From: Sulfuriferula sp. AH1
Lineage (GTDB): Bacteria; Pseudomonadota; Gammaproteobacteria; Burkholderiales; Sulfuriferulaceae
Length of the DNA stretch: 64,000 nucleotides
Direction of reading: 5' to 3'
NCBI RefSeq assembly: GCF_002162035.1
Contig: NZ_CP021138.1
Span: forward strand, 2,666,001 to 2,730,000
The notes below the pieces were generated by a model. That model had not been told where the DNA came from and ran no database searches. It was given only the letters and a program-made list of their open reading frames with translations. Shown piece after piece: positions 7,499 to 16,789 of this stretch. Position 1 is the first letter of the stretch. Each line of letters begins with the position of its first letter. A program made the position numbers and the translations under genes.

Positions 7499-9916
7499 TT
7501 AACGCAACCTTAGTGCATTCAATACTACAATTAACGAACTAATCGACATACCCAAGGCCGCCGCCCAAGGCGAGACATAACCCAGCGCCGCAAACGGCAA
7601 GGCGGTGAAATTATAAATGGCAGCCCACAATAAATTCTGCCGCATGACTTTCAACGTGCTTTTACCGGTATCCAGCGCGGCGGCAACGTCATGCAATTTG
7701 CTGGACAACAGCACGATGTCGCTTGTTTGACTCGCAACATCGGTTCCCGTTCCCATCGCAAACGAAACTTGCGCACCCGCCAACACGGGCGCGTCATTGA
7801 TGCCGTCACCCACCATGGCAACCACATCGCCGCGCGCTTGCAATGCCTGTAATACGGTTAATTTATCCTGGGGTTTCTGCTGTCCATGATAGTTTTTCAC
7901 ACCTAATTGCGCGGCCACGTGGGCTACCGCCGCAGCACTATCGCCCGACAATATGCTCACGCCAATACCTCGTGTCTGCAGCGTATCGACGGCAGCCTTT
8001 GCATCGGCACGCAACGGATCAGCCAGCACAAATACCGCCTGTACGCTTTGCATATCGCATAACCAGACGAGTGTTGCTCCAGGAAACTCCGCCTGAATTT
8101 CGGCCTCATTTTGCCCGCGACTTGGCTGTGCAAAGTCTCGGTTACCCAATGTATATGCCACGCCGCCGATTTCACCGGAAACACCTTCCCCCGGAAAATT
8201 ACGCGCACCTGTTGCTTCAAGCAACAATCCGGCATCCACCCTGCGCACAAAAGCCTGCGCCAGAGGATGCTCGGAAGCCCGTTCCAGACTGGCTGCGATG
8301 CGACTGCAATAGTCTTCATCTGCCACTCCGAGCTTGATTACCGCGACAATCTCAGGCCTGCCAATAGTCAGCGTGCCGGTTTTATCGAATACCACATGAT
8401 TGACTTGGGCAAGTGTCTCCAGCGCGTGACCACGCATGACCAGAATGCCGCGTTTGATGAGATGCGAGCCTGCCGCCGCCAACGCCGCGGGCACTGCCAG
8501 CGACAGCGCGCATGGGCAGGTAACCACCAGTACTGACAAGACGATCTCGAATGCACGACTGCTATCCACCCGCAACCAGGCCAGCACGACGATCACAGCG
8601 AATATCAGCAAGCCTAGGGTAAACCATGCTGCAACACGGTCAGCGAGCATAGCGATTTTTGGCTTTTCCGCCTGAGCCTTATCGACCAGGCGTACTATTC
8701 CAGCCAGAATCGTATTCTCGCCCACCCCGGTAACCTTAAGCGTTAACGGGCCTTCCAGATTCACGCTACCGGCAATCACATTATCACCGATGCGCTTCGC
8801 CACAGCCATGGATTCCCCTGTCAGCAACGATTCATCAACACTGGATATGCCTTCCACGACGACGGCATCGGCAGCAATCGTTTCGCCAGGCTTGGTTAAA
8901 ATATGATCACCGAGCAGCAGATCGAGTACCGGCACATACTCCTGCTGGCCATTCTGCAGCCGCATTGCCATTGCCGGCTGCAATTTCAACAGATTTTCCG
9001 CCGCCTCGACTGATTTTTCCCGTGCCCCTGTTTCCAGCAGACGGGTTGCCAGCAGGAACAGGGTAAACATGCCGATGGTGTCGTAATACACATGCGTGCC
9101 GCCCATCACGGTTACCCATACGCTACCGGAAAATGCAGTCAATATGGCCAATGCGACCGGCACATCCATGTTCAAATGCCCGGTCTTCAGCCCGCTCCAT
9201 GCCGAACGGTAAAATGGCCACGCAGCGAATACGACAACCGGCACCGTCAGCAGCAAACTAAACCAGCGCAGCAAGCGCACCATATTCGCATCGATGCCGT
9301 ACCAGGAACCGGCATACAATCCCACAGCCAGCATCATCACCTGCGCGGCAGCGATGCCTGCGATTGCAATACGCTGCAAATCCTTTTTACGCTGGCTTTT
9401 GCGCAACTGATCCGCCTGGCGCGCATTGTATGGATGGGCGTTATAGCCCAGCAATTGGATTTCCTGCAGGATTCTGGACAGACCGATCTTGCGCTCATCC
9501 CACGAAACGCGCGCGCGATGACTGGCATAATTGACGTCGATGGACAGCACGCCATCCAGCTGTTTAAGGTGACGTTCATTTAGCCATATGCAGGCAGCAC
9601 AGGTAATTCCTTCCAGAATCAGCACGGCTTCCTTGCAATGCTCTCCCGCATCAATCACGAAACTGCGCTGTATCTCCGGATGGTCGTACAAGGCGAGTTT
9701 TTTGATCTCGTCAGGCAATACTTCCTGACCGCTCGCCGGCATGGCAGTGCGGCTGCGATAATATTCGACCAGCCCGTTATCGACTATGGATTGGGCAACC
9801 GCCTGACAGCCACGGCAGCACATCCCCCGATCAACATGATCGATGTGAACACGATAATTATATCCCGCGGGAACCGGTTGCCCGCAGTGATAACAAAGCT
9901 CCGCCATTTCACTCAT
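7499..9916 (-). CDS. ccoI: Copper-translocating P-type ATPase for cbb3 maturation, CcoI/FixI
   Basis: About 805 residues. An N-terminal cysteine-rich zinc-finger-like region (CYHCG...CCRGC, about residues 7-40) is typical of FixI. It is followed by a heavy-metal-associated domain with the motif CAAC (about 104-107), eight membrane segments, the ion-site motif CPC (TCPCALSLA, about 465), the phosphorylation motif DKTGTLT (about 510) and the hinge GDGINDAP (about 710). It exports Cu+ to the periplasmic side for the CcoN copper centre. The chosen start is ATG 9916; a TTG at 9928 overlapping the ccoH stop (TTGA) is an alternative that adds four residues. Confidence 0.93.
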   Translation of the reverse strand: MSEMAELCYHCGQPVPAGYNYRVHIDHVDRGMCCRGCQAVAQSIVDNGLVEYYRSRTAMPASGQEVLPDEIKKLALYDHPEIQRSFVIDAGEHCKEAVLILEGITCAACIWLNERHLKQLDGVLSIDVNYASHRARVSWDERKIGLSRILQEIQLLGYNAHPYNARQADQLRKSQRKKDLQRIAIAGIAAAQVMMLAVGLYAGSWYGIDANMVRLLRWFSLLLTVPVVVFAAWPFYRSAWSGLKTGHLNMDVPVALAILTAFSGSVWVTVMGGTHVYYDTIGMFTLFLLATRLLETGAREKSVEAAENLLKLQPAMAMRLQNGQQEYVPVLDLLLGDHILTKPGETIAADAVVVEGISSVDESLLTGESMAVAKRIGDNVIAGSVNLEGPLTLKVTGVGENTILAGIVRLVDKAQAEKPKIAMLADRVAAWFTLGLLIFAVIVVLAWLRVDSSRAFEIVLSVLVVTCPCALSLAVPAALAAAGSHLIKRGILVMRGHALETLAQVNHVVFDKTGTLTIGRPEIVAVIKLGVADEDYCSRIAASLERASEHPLAQAFVRRVDAGLLLEATGARNFPGEGVSGEIGGVAYTLGNRDFAQPSRGQNEAEIQAEFPGATLVWLCDMQSVQAVFVLADPLRADAKAAVDTLQTRGIGVSILSGDSAAAVAHVAAQLGVKNYHGQQKPQDKLTVLQALQARGDVVAMVGDGINDAPVLAGAQVSFAMGTGTDVASQTSDIVLLSSKLHDVAAALDTGKSTLKVMRQNLLWAAIYNFTALPFAALGYVSPWAAALGMSISSLIVVLNALRLR

Positions 9917-9924
9917 CGTTATAG

Positions 9925-10722
9925 TCAAGAATGCGTTTTGACACTCACGTCGCGGTCTGCTTCTATGCGCTTTCCTTCCGCTTCTATGGTCGTACGCATG
10001 ACCCAGCTGCCGCCATCCGGAATACTGAATTGACCAGAGTAATTACCCCCCCCCACATCATCCAGACGCGTCTGCGCCAAAGCCTCGACATTACCCGGAC
10101 GGAAAAAGCGCACTTGAACGTCAGCATTCCCGATTGGTTGGGATGTTTTGTCATGTAACTGCACACTTATCGCATTGGTATAAGCATTTCCGGCTACCAA
10201 CGAATTTGCGCCTGCTATCTCGATGCGCCAACCCAATTCGCGCAAACTGGATAATTGTTTCAAATGCTGGTTTTCCGCATTCGCGGCTTGTTCATTATGC
10301 TCGGTAACGCCTGAAAAACCTGTATATACAGGTTTTTCTTTCGCTCGCGGCAGGAACAAGCTGGCCACATAAGTGGATACACCCTTGGTTGAAATGGAAA
10401 CGAAAGCGCCGTCAACGACAAACAGAATCAAAAAGAAACCCACAAATATTTTCGGTATCCAGTGCAAACCTTTTCCGGATCGCTGCCCCGGCTGGCCAAG
10501 CAGCGTCATCGCTGTTGCCGTGGTGAAAAAAACCGCCAAATGCACAGAAACGATATCCAGACTCAAGTCATTTATCAGGCTGTAACTCAAGATCGCTATG
10601 CTGACAACAGCAGCGGAAATAACCCCTCTCCAGTAATTCCCGATACCGAAACGCCCAAGCAACCAATGTATAAATACAACCGCTACTACACCACCAAACA
10701 AGGTTTGCACCAAAGTCATCAT
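9925..10722 (-). CDS. ccoH: cbb3 oxidase assembly protein, CcoH/FixH-like with an extra membrane N-terminus
   Basis: A 265-residue membrane protein at the ccoH position. The C-terminal 160 residues fit FixH/CcoH: one membrane span (about 89-108) followed by a periplasmic beta-rich domain containing the GGNYSGQFSIPDGGSWVMR region. Unlike the textbook CcoH of about 150-170 residues, the first 85 residues contribute three further hydrophobic spans. CcoH interacts with CcoN and CcoP during oxidase assembly. The start overlaps the ccoG stop by four bases. Confidence 0.82.
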   Translation of the reverse strand: MMTLVQTLFGGVVAVVFIHWLLGRFGIGNYWRGVISAAVVSIAILSYSLINDLSLDIVSVHLAVFFTTATAMTLLGQPGQRSGKGLHWIPKIFVGFFLILFVVDGAFVSISTKGVSTYVASLFLPRAKEKPVYTGFSGVTEHNEQAANAENQHLKQLSSLRELGWRIEIAGANSLVAGNAYTNAISVQLHDKTSQPIGNADVQVRFFRPGNVEALAQTRLDDVGGGNYSGQFSIPDGGSWVMRTTIEAEGKRIEADRDVSVKTHS

Positions 10723-12152
10723 TCTGCCTTTTCACTATAGAAACTAGCCGCTTCCACGGCACGATCAGTCGGGTTATTGAGCGACTGAATTACAAATTCG
10801 AAGTGTTCATATTTTTTCGTCTGATTGGGTTGCAGCTTGACACTGGCCTGCACGATAACGCTCTTGCCACTATGCACCGTCACATTTTGCATTTCACCTA
10901 GGTCAAGTGCGCCGGACGGCAAATCTTTTGCGGTGATCCTGTACTGCACATCACGATCCGATTTGTTAGTCAGACGGATCTGATAGCGATTACGAATTTC
11001 ACCGCTCGACAACACCACAAACAGAGGTTGCCTGATCTGCTGCACGCTATGTTCAAAGTCGGTACGCTGGTTAATGCTGTAAATCAGCCCTGCAGACATG
11101 CCGACTATGGCCAGCACGTAGCCCAAAAGCTTCCACCGCTTCCAGTCTATGTACGGAGCCTTGGGCACAGAAGCCGCCAGATTGGCTTCCGAATCATAGC
11201 GTATCAAACCACGCGGATATCCCATCGAGTCCATGATGTTGTTGCAGGCATCTATGCAAAGACCGCATGAGATACAGCGATATTGCAACCCGTCTCTGAT
11301 ATCTATCCCTGCCGGGCATACCTGTACGCAAAAACCGCAATCGATGCAATCGCCGTGCCCTTGGTTCAGACGGGTTTGCCTGTCCTTCAGCTCACCCTTC
11401 GGGGATATACGACCCCTATCGCCTTCTCCACGCCGCACATCATAAGCCACAGCCAGCGTTTCCGGATCGTACATTACACTCTGAAAGCGCCCGTAGGGGC
11501 ATACATACGCACAGATCTGCTCCCGCATGAATCCGGCAGCGAGGTAAGTCGTCAGCGTTAATCCGATAACACCTACATAGGCGGCATAGGCGGCATGCCC
11601 GATGAAGAAGCGATGCAGCAAATCCGGTGCATAGCCGAAATACAGTATGAATGTCATCCCGGTCCAGAAAGCCACCAATAACCAGATCAAATGAGTAGAT
11701 CCGATTTTAATAACCTTTTCAGCATTCCATGGCTGCTTAAGCAGGCGCAGACGCGCGGGGCGTTCGCCCTGGATCAGATGCTCTACCCAGATAAACAGAT
11801 CGGTCCATAAAGTCTGAAAGCAAAAATAACCACAGAACGCCCGGCCTATCAAGGAAGTTGCAAAGAACAGGATGACTGCCGAAATAAATAGCAACAAAGC
11901 CAGCCAAAACACGTTCTGAGGGTAAACCACCAGATTGAAGATAAAGAAGCGCCGACCGTCCATATCAAACATCACGGCTTGCGAGGCCGCGTCATGCCTG
12001 GACCAGGGCAGCCATGGCAATACAAAATATACGCTATACGCCAGCAACAGTATGGCAGATTTCAAATTCCGAAAACGGCCTTTTACGGATCTCGTCACCA
12101 CGGGAATCCGTTTTTCATAAAGCTTGACAGGCTGTTCGATTCCAGTATTCAT
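10719..12152 (-). CDS. ccoG: Cytochrome oxidase accessory protein CcoG/FixG
   Basis: A 477-residue polyferredoxin-like membrane protein. It has about five membrane spans in the first 340 residues, the CGYFCFQTLWTDLF motif (about 108-121) and two 4Fe-4S ferredoxin motifs (CIDCGFCVQVCP and CISCGLCIDACN, about 263-300). A C-terminal FixG Ig-like periplasmic domain follows (about 370-477). CcoG is a cupric reductase that supplies Cu+ to CcoI for cbb3 biogenesis. It begins 83 bases downstream of ccoP, separated by a terminator-like hairpin, so it may be expressed at a lower level than the structural genes. Confidence 0.95.
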   Translation of the reverse strand: MNTGIEQPVKLYEKRIPVVTRSVKGRFRNLKSAILLLAYSVYFVLPWLPWSRHDAASQAVMFDMDGRRFFIFNLVVYPQNVFWLALLLFISAVILFFATSLIGRAFCGYFCFQTLWTDLFIWVEHLIQGERPARLRLLKQPWNAEKVIKIGSTHLIWLLVAFWTGMTFILYFGYAPDLLHRFFIGHAAYAAYVGVIGLTLTTYLAAGFMREQICAYVCPYGRFQSVMYDPETLAVAYDVRRGEGDRGRISPKGELKDRQTRLNQGHGDCIDCGFCVQVCPAGIDIRDGLQYRCISCGLCIDACNNIMDSMGYPRGLIRYDSEANLAASVPKAPYIDWKRWKLLGYVLAIVGMSAGLIYSINQRTDFEHSVQQIRQPLFVVLSSGEIRNRYQIRLTNKSDRDVQYRITAKDLPSGALDLGEMQNVTVHSGKSVIVQASVKLQPNQTKKYEHFEFVIQSLNNPTDRAVEAASFYSEKAE

Positions 12153-12168
12153 CTAGACTCCGCAATGC

Positions 12169-12192
12169 AAAACCCCCGCACAGAGCGGGGGC
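12169..12192 (-). terminator. Terminator-like hairpin between ccoP and ccoG
   Basis: On the minus strand the stem CCCCCGC-TCTGT-GCGGGGG is followed by TTTTGC. It is a strong GC stem with a short U-tract, so probably a partial terminator that lowers transcription of the maturation genes ccoGHIS relative to the oxidase subunits. Confidence 0.75.
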
Positions 12193-12235
12193 TTTGACGT
12201 TCAGCAATTATAAAAGTCAATAGCTTGCACTATGC

Positions 12236-13156
12236 TTACTTACCACCACCCAATTCATGTACATAAACAGCCAACAGCTTGATTTGGTCTGCCGATAAAC
12301 GATCTTTCCATTCAGGCATTACGCCTTTGTTAAGACCATTTCGGATCACGTTCTTGACAGCTTCTTCTTTACCGGCAATCGTATCTGCACCTGGCACGTT
12401 AGCCCACAGCCATATTTTGTCCGTCAAATTTGCCGAACCGATTTCCTGACGGCCTTTTGCATTCGCACCATGACAGTAATAACACGCTGCGGTTTCAGAA
12501 TGAAACAGCACATCGCCAGCTTGCGCACTTGCAGGATTAACCGCAATTTTTGACAAACTTAATACGTAATCAGCCAGCTGCGACACTTGCGTATCAGTCA
12601 GCACCTCGGCAAATGGTGGCATGTAACCATGGCGACCGCCGGTAATGGTTTGCTGAATATTCGCAAAATGGCCGCCGTACAACCAGTCATCATCCGTTAG
12701 ATTGGGAGCAAATCCAATTTTTCCCGCCCCGCCCTGCTGATGGCACGGCGCACAGTTATCCGAAAAAATCTGTTTACCTGCCGAGACCACAAAGCTGTTT
12801 AACTCAGGGTCTTTGGTAATTTGTTCAAACGGCGTATTGGCCACCTTGGTGTAATAAGGTTTTTGCGCAGCAACCGCTTCATTGGTTTCTGCCATCAATA
12901 ACGCACGCGTATTCCAATGCGTCGTTTTGGTTATCCCTTTATCATTCACATAGGTGATCGTATTAAAGCCTTTGGTGAAACTTCCGCCAATTGGCCACGC
13001 CGGGTATATAAACCAATAAATCACAGCCGATGCAACACTAATGTAAAACGCGTACAGCCACCAATTAGGGATGGGATTGTTGTATTCCTGCAAATCACCG
13101 TCCCAGGCGTGACCAGTTGTCTGTGGTCCCTGCGTTTGCTTATTATCCTGACTCAT
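12236..13156 (-). CDS. ccoP: cbb3 cytochrome oxidase diheme subunit CcoP
   Basis: A 306-residue membrane-anchored cytochrome c. The FixP N-terminal domain has WDGDLQEYNNPIPNWW (about residues 18-33) and one membrane helix (about 34-55). Two cytochrome c domains follow, with heme sites CAPCH (about 136) and CYYCH (about 224) and distal methionines in YMPPF and VMPEW. It carries electrons from the bc1 complex or soluble cytochromes c to CcoO. It overlaps ccoQ by four bases. Confidence 0.96.
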   Translation of the reverse strand: MSQDNKQTQGPQTTGHAWDGDLQEYNNPIPNWWLYAFYISVASAVIYWFIYPAWPIGGSFTKGFNTITYVNDKGITKTTHWNTRALLMAETNEAVAAQKPYYTKVANTPFEQITKDPELNSFVVSAGKQIFSDNCAPCHQQGGAGKIGFAPNLTDDDWLYGGHFANIQQTITGGRHGYMPPFAEVLTDTQVSQLADYVLSLSKIAVNPASAQAGDVLFHSETAACYYCHGANAKGRQEIGSANLTDKIWLWANVPGADTIAGKEEAVKNVIRNGLNKGVMPEWKDRLSADQIKLLAVYVHELGGGK

Positions 13157-13341
13157 TTTTTATCTTCCTTGGTTTCAGATTCATCATCAAGAAATGGCAT
13201 ATTTTTGTAGCTTTCCAGCCGTTCGCTTCGTTTTTTGCTGCCAAACACATAAAACAATATCAGCACAAATAAAACAAACAGAATCACGAGTGCGACAGGT
13301 TTAGTGTTTTCAAACGATGCGAACCAATTTAGCCATTCCAT
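13153..13341 (-). CDS. ccoQ: cbb3 cytochrome oxidase small subunit CcoQ
   Basis: A 62-residue peptide with one membrane helix (about residues 15-35) followed by a charged tail ending in DDESETKEDKK. The FGSKKRSERLE segment after the helix is the usual CcoQ feature. CcoQ stabilises the assembled cbb3 complex. It lies between ccoO and ccoP, overlapping ccoP by four bases, exactly as expected for the ccoNOQP operon. Confidence 0.9.
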   Translation of the reverse strand: MEWLNWFASFENTKPVALVILFVLFVLILFYVFGSKKRSERLESYKNMPFLDDESETKEDKK

Positions 13342-13356
13342 GATGAGTAGCCTAGA

Positions 13357-14100
13357 TTAACGATATTTGACGAATGCATCATCGTCGTATTTGCGGAAAT
13401 CAACCATCGTTCCCAGCACTTGGAGATACGCTACGAGAGCATCCATTTCGGAAATACTGCTCCGATCACCGTCATAGTTACCTTGCTGCGCTTGCTCAAT
13501 CAGGTTTTTACGAGCATCAGCAATGTTCAACATTTTCGCGGTTTCTTTACCGAATTTCTTAACGTTTGCTTCATATTCGTCTTTATTCAGCGAATAAGGC
13601 ACACCAACTTCACGTAACGCCTTCATACGATCTGTTATGTCAGAAATATCCAGCTCAGTCGTCAATAACCATGGGAAGTTTGGCATCACGGATTCCGGCA
13701 CCATAGAGCGCGGGCTAACCAGATGTGCAACCTGCCATTCATTCGAGTACTTTTTACCAACACGCGCCAGATCAGGGCCTGTTCGCTTGGAACCCCACTG
13801 GAAAGGGTGGTCATATTGGGATTCAGCAGCCAATGAATAATGCCCGTAGCGCAATGCTTCGTCACGGAACGGACGAATCATTTGCGAATGACACAGATAG
13901 CAGCCTTCGCGCTGATATATATCACGCCCACGTAATTCCAGCGGTGTGTAAGGGCGCACGCCATCAACCTTCTCTACCGTGTCCTTGATGAAGAACAATG
14001 GCGCAATTTCCACCAAACCACCAATACTGATCGCCAACATCGTTAACACCAGTAACAAACCGATGTTGGTTTCAATCCACTCATGCTTAAAGTTAAACAT
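13357..14100 (-). CDS. ccoO: cbb3 cytochrome oxidase monoheme subunit CcoO
   Basis: A 247-residue membrane-anchored cytochrome c. It has a single N-terminal membrane helix (about residues 13-37), the heme c site CYLCH within [18 protein letters not shown] (about 65-82) and the conserved [16 protein letters not shown] methionine-ligand region (about 129-144). It passes electrons from CcoP to the CcoN heme b. The gene starts 18 bases after ccoN. Confidence 0.96.
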   Translation of the reverse strand: MFNFKHEWIETNIGLLLVLTMLAISIGGLVEIAPLFFIKDTVEKVDGVRPYTPLELRGRDIYQREGCYLCHSQMIRPFRDEALRYGHYSLAAESQYDHPFQWGSKRTGPDLARVGKKYSNEWQVAHLVSPRSMVPESVMPNFPWLLTTELDISDITDRMKALREVGVPYSLNKDEYEANVKKFGKETAKMLNIADARKNLIEQAQQGNYDGDRSSISEMDALVAYLQVLGTMVDFRKYDDDAFVKYR

Positions 14101-14118
14101 TTAATTATATCCCTTCGG

Positions 14119-15582
14119 TTATGCGCTAGCCATGCCGGTCATTTTGCCATGTGAAGCAGCATGTAATTTGGCTGCTTCACGCTTACCTTGACGAATAGTC
14201 ATCATTACGTTGATGAACATCAGGCTCATACCGGTCACGAAGAACATACCGCCGATAGCACGCATTGCATAGAATGGATGCATAGCTGCAACAGATTCAA
14301 CAAACGAGTATTGCAAATTGCCGAATTGATCAAATGCACGCCACATCAAACCTTGGGTAATACCGGATATCCACATTGCAGTGATATACAGCAGCACGCC
14401 GATAGTCGCGAACCAGAAGTGGACTTCAATCAGTTTCTGACTCCACATCTTGGTATTCCACAATTTGGGAATCATGTGATAGAGCGAACCGAAACTTACC
14501 ATCGCCACCCAACCCAATGCACCCGAGTGCACATGACCGACCGTCCAGTCCGTGTAGTGGGACAGTGCATTCACATCTTTCAGAGCCATTAACGGACCTT
14601 CGAAAGTGGACATGCCGTAGAAGGACAGCGCCACGATCAGGAAGCGCATGATAGGATCGGTACGTAATTTATCCCAGGCACCTGACAAGGTCATAATGCC
14701 GTTAATCATGCCGCCCCAGGATGGCAGCAACAACATGATGGAGAAAGTCGCGGCCAAAGTGGAAGTCCAGTCAGGCAACGCGGTCCAGTGCAGGTGATGC
14801 GCACCTACCCACATGTACAGGAAGGACAATGCCCAGAAGTGAACGATGGACAAGCGATACGAAAAAATCGGACGGCCGGCTTGCTTGGGCACGAAATAGT
14901 ACATCATCCCCAGGAACGCTGCTGTCAGGAAGAAACCCACAGCATTATGGCCATACCACCATTGGGTCATCGCATCTTGAGTACCCGAGAACAGGCTGTA
15001 CGACTTCATCGAGAATAGGCTGATAGGCACTGCCAGATTGTTGAAAGTATGCAGCAATGCTGTTGCCAGAATAAACGCGAGGAAGAACCAGTTGGCAACG
15101 TAGATATGCGGCTGCTTGCGACGCATGATCGTCCCCACGAACACCGCCAGATATGTCACCCAGACCACTTCAATCAGGATATCTATCGGCCATTCCATTT
15201 CCGCATATTCGCGGCTTTGGGTATAGCCAAGCATATAGCTGATATCGGCCAGAAAAATAGCGGCCTGCCAACCCCAGAAGGTAAAGCTGGCCATGCCGTC
15301 ACTGATCAGCCGGGCCTGGCAAGTACGCTGCACCACGTAATACGATGTAGCGAAGAGCGCGCTACCGCCAAAACCAAAAATCACACTACTCGTGTGTGCT
15401 GGACGCAAGCGCCCGAAGGTAATGTAAGGAATATCAAAATTCAGAAACGGCCAAGCCAGTTCGGATGCAATATATACGCCTATTGCCATTCCGATCAAGC
15501 CCCAAACCACCGCCATGATTGAAAATTTCTTAACAATCTCGAAATTGTACTGCTCTGAACCGCTAACTGTCGTAGCCGCCAT
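14119..15582 (-). CDS. ccoN: cbb3 cytochrome oxidase catalytic subunit CcoN
   Basis: A 487-residue heme-copper oxidase subunit I of the C family, with about 12 membrane helices. Histidine ligands are visible in RLRPAHTSS (low-spin heme), [10 protein letters not shown] (CuB), VGAHHLHW (CuB pair) and [10 protein letters not shown] (heme ligands). It reduces O2 to water with high affinity and pumps protons. The start at 15582 is preceded by AGGAGA; an upstream in-frame extension to 15651 has no ribosome-binding site and no family match. It heads the ccoNOQP-GHIS operon. The 150 bases upstream hold the promoter, but no clear FNR/Anr box was found. Confidence 0.96.
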   Translation of the reverse strand: MAATTVSGSEQYNFEIVKKFSIMAVVWGLIGMAIGVYIASELAWPFLNFDIPYITFGRLRPAHTSSVIFGFGGSALFATSYYVVQRTCQARLISDGMASFTFWGWQAAIFLADISYMLGYTQSREYAEMEWPIDILIEVVWVTYLAVFVGTIMRRKQPHIYVANWFFLAFILATALLHTFNNLAVPISLFSMKSYSLFSGTQDAMTQWWYGHNAVGFFLTAAFLGMMYYFVPKQAGRPIFSYRLSIVHFWALSFLYMWVGAHHLHWTALPDWTSTLAATFSIMLLLPSWGGMINGIMTLSGAWDKLRTDPIMRFLIVALSFYGMSTFEGPLMALKDVNALSHYTDWTVGHVHSGALGWVAMVSFGSLYHMIPKLWNTKMWSQKLIEVHFWFATIGVLLYITAMWISGITQGLMWRAFDQFGNLQYSFVESVAAMHPFYAMRAIGGMFFVTGMSLMFINVMMTIRQGKREAAKLHAASHGKMTGMASA

Positions 15583-15733
15583 GGGAGTCTCCTGCGCCGC
15601 TAAGTCTATAAAAAAGGGAATATGCTTAATCGAGCATTTTACCCGCGTCAATATGCCGCACGCAAGCTTTCTGCTTAACTATTACGAGAATAGTTCCCTA
15701 AAATTTCCAACTCCGCAATTATTAAAGACATTT

Positions 15734-16327
15734 TTATCTCAATATTTGACGCAGGTCGCTGGCGATATTTTCCGGCGTTTCCGCGAATGGCATTTTCAGA
15801 CGCAAACGCCCTGCCGTGTCATAGACGTAAGTGAACGCACTATGGTCTACTGCGTAGCGTCCAGCCGAATCAGGCGCATGTTTGTGATAGTAAATATGGA
15901 ATTTTTTTGCAGTAAGCGCGGTTTTGGCAGGGTCGGCATACAGTCCCATGAAAGTCGGGTTAAATGTAGGCACATATTGCCCCAGCACAGCCGGCGTATC
16001 CCGTTCGGGATCTACAGTTACGAATAATACCTGTACCCTGGCCGCATCAGCACCCAGCATTTTCATGGCGACCGAAAAATCATACAGTGTCGTGGGGCAT
16101 ACATCCGGACAATGCGTATAACCAAAAAAGACAGCAACCGCTTTGCCTCGAAAATCGTGCAATTGCCGATGCTGACCATTATGATCGATCAAGTCGAAAT
16201 CCTGCGCATAATCTGCGCCGGTAATGTCTTCCGCAACCACGTTGGTCAGCGGGGGCGGTGGTTTTTGCTCACACCCGCACAACGTTATTGCAAGTGCATA
16301 GGCTGCCAGCAAACCGATACTTCGCAT
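15734..16327 (-). CDS. SCO1/SenC family copper chaperone, lipoprotein
   Basis: A 197-residue thioredoxin-fold protein. The N-terminus is a lipoprotein signal with a lipobox-type cysteine (ITLCGC, about residues 15-20), so it is anchored on the periplasmic face. The copper motif CPDVCP (about 73-78) and a distant histidine (DHSAFTYV, about 160) form the Cu ligands of SCO proteins. These deliver copper or reduce cysteines during oxidase CuA/CuB assembly. Because it lies just upstream of a cbb3 operon, a role in CcoN copper loading is likely. It starts directly after the Rrf2 gene stop with no spacer. Confidence 0.92.
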   Translation of the reverse strand: MRSIGLLAAYALAITLCGCEQKPPPPLTNVVAEDITGADYAQDFDLIDHNGQHRQLHDFRGKAVAVFFGYTHCPDVCPTTLYDFSVAMKMLGADAARVQVLFVTVDPERDTPAVLGQYVPTFNPTFMGLYADPAKTALTAKKFHIYYHKHAPDSAGRYAVDHSAFTYVYDTAGRLRLKMPFAETPENIASDLRQILR

Positions 16328-16789
16328 TTACGGCTCTGTTGGTAGCGCCGCTATGGGCATGTCCGCCAAACGATAACGTCCGCTTTGCACCGCCGTAGCC
16401 AAATCCGCCAGAGACATCTGATTCAGCATTTCGATTACCTTTTCCTTGATAGGCAACCAGCGCGCATGCACAGGACATGCCGTCTCATCGCTACAGCGCT
16501 TCAAACCCAACAAACAGCTTTGCGTAAAATCAGCACCTTCGGTCAATTGCAGCAACTGCATCAAGGACACCTGCGCGGCCTCTTCGCGCAGACAAAAGCC
16601 GCCTAAACGTCCACGGAAGGAATATAACAAACCGCCCTTGCTCAAGCTTTGCAATATCTTCGCCAGATAAGGCGCGGGCACGTTTAACCGCGCCGCTATA
16701 TCCTTGTTAAGCACAGGCGCGCCAGGCGGCTGGGTTGCCATATAAATCATCGCTTGGACGGCGTATTGACTGGTTCGAGAAAGAATCAC
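16328..16789 (-). CDS. Rrf2 family transcriptional regulator with a three-cysteine cluster motif
   Basis: A 153-residue regulator. The N-terminal winged helix is typical of Rrf2 ([12 protein letters not shown], then [17 protein letters not shown], about residues 7-66). A cysteine triplet spaced C-x6-C-x5-C follows (about 92-105), the arrangement that binds a [2Fe-2S] or [4Fe-4S] cluster in IscR, NsrR and RsrR. It probably senses redox, iron or nitric oxide. It is co-transcribed with the SCO1 gene and stands directly upstream of the cbb3 operon, suggesting control of that respiratory chain; this is inference. The start overlaps the ubiA stop by four bases. Confidence 0.88.
   Translation of the reverse strand: MILSRTSQYAVQAMIYMATQPPGAPVLNKDIAARLNVPAPYLAKILQSLSKGGLLYSFRGRLGGFCLREEAAQVSLMQLLQLTEGADFTQSCLLGLKRCSDETACPVHARWLPIKEKVIEMLNQMSLADLATAVQSGRYRLADMPIAALPTEP

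Noticed and set aside
15583-15733. An FNR/Anr site (TTGAT-N4-ATCAA) before ccoN
   Set aside because: Only a half-site-like TTGAC is present; no acceptable palindrome was found.
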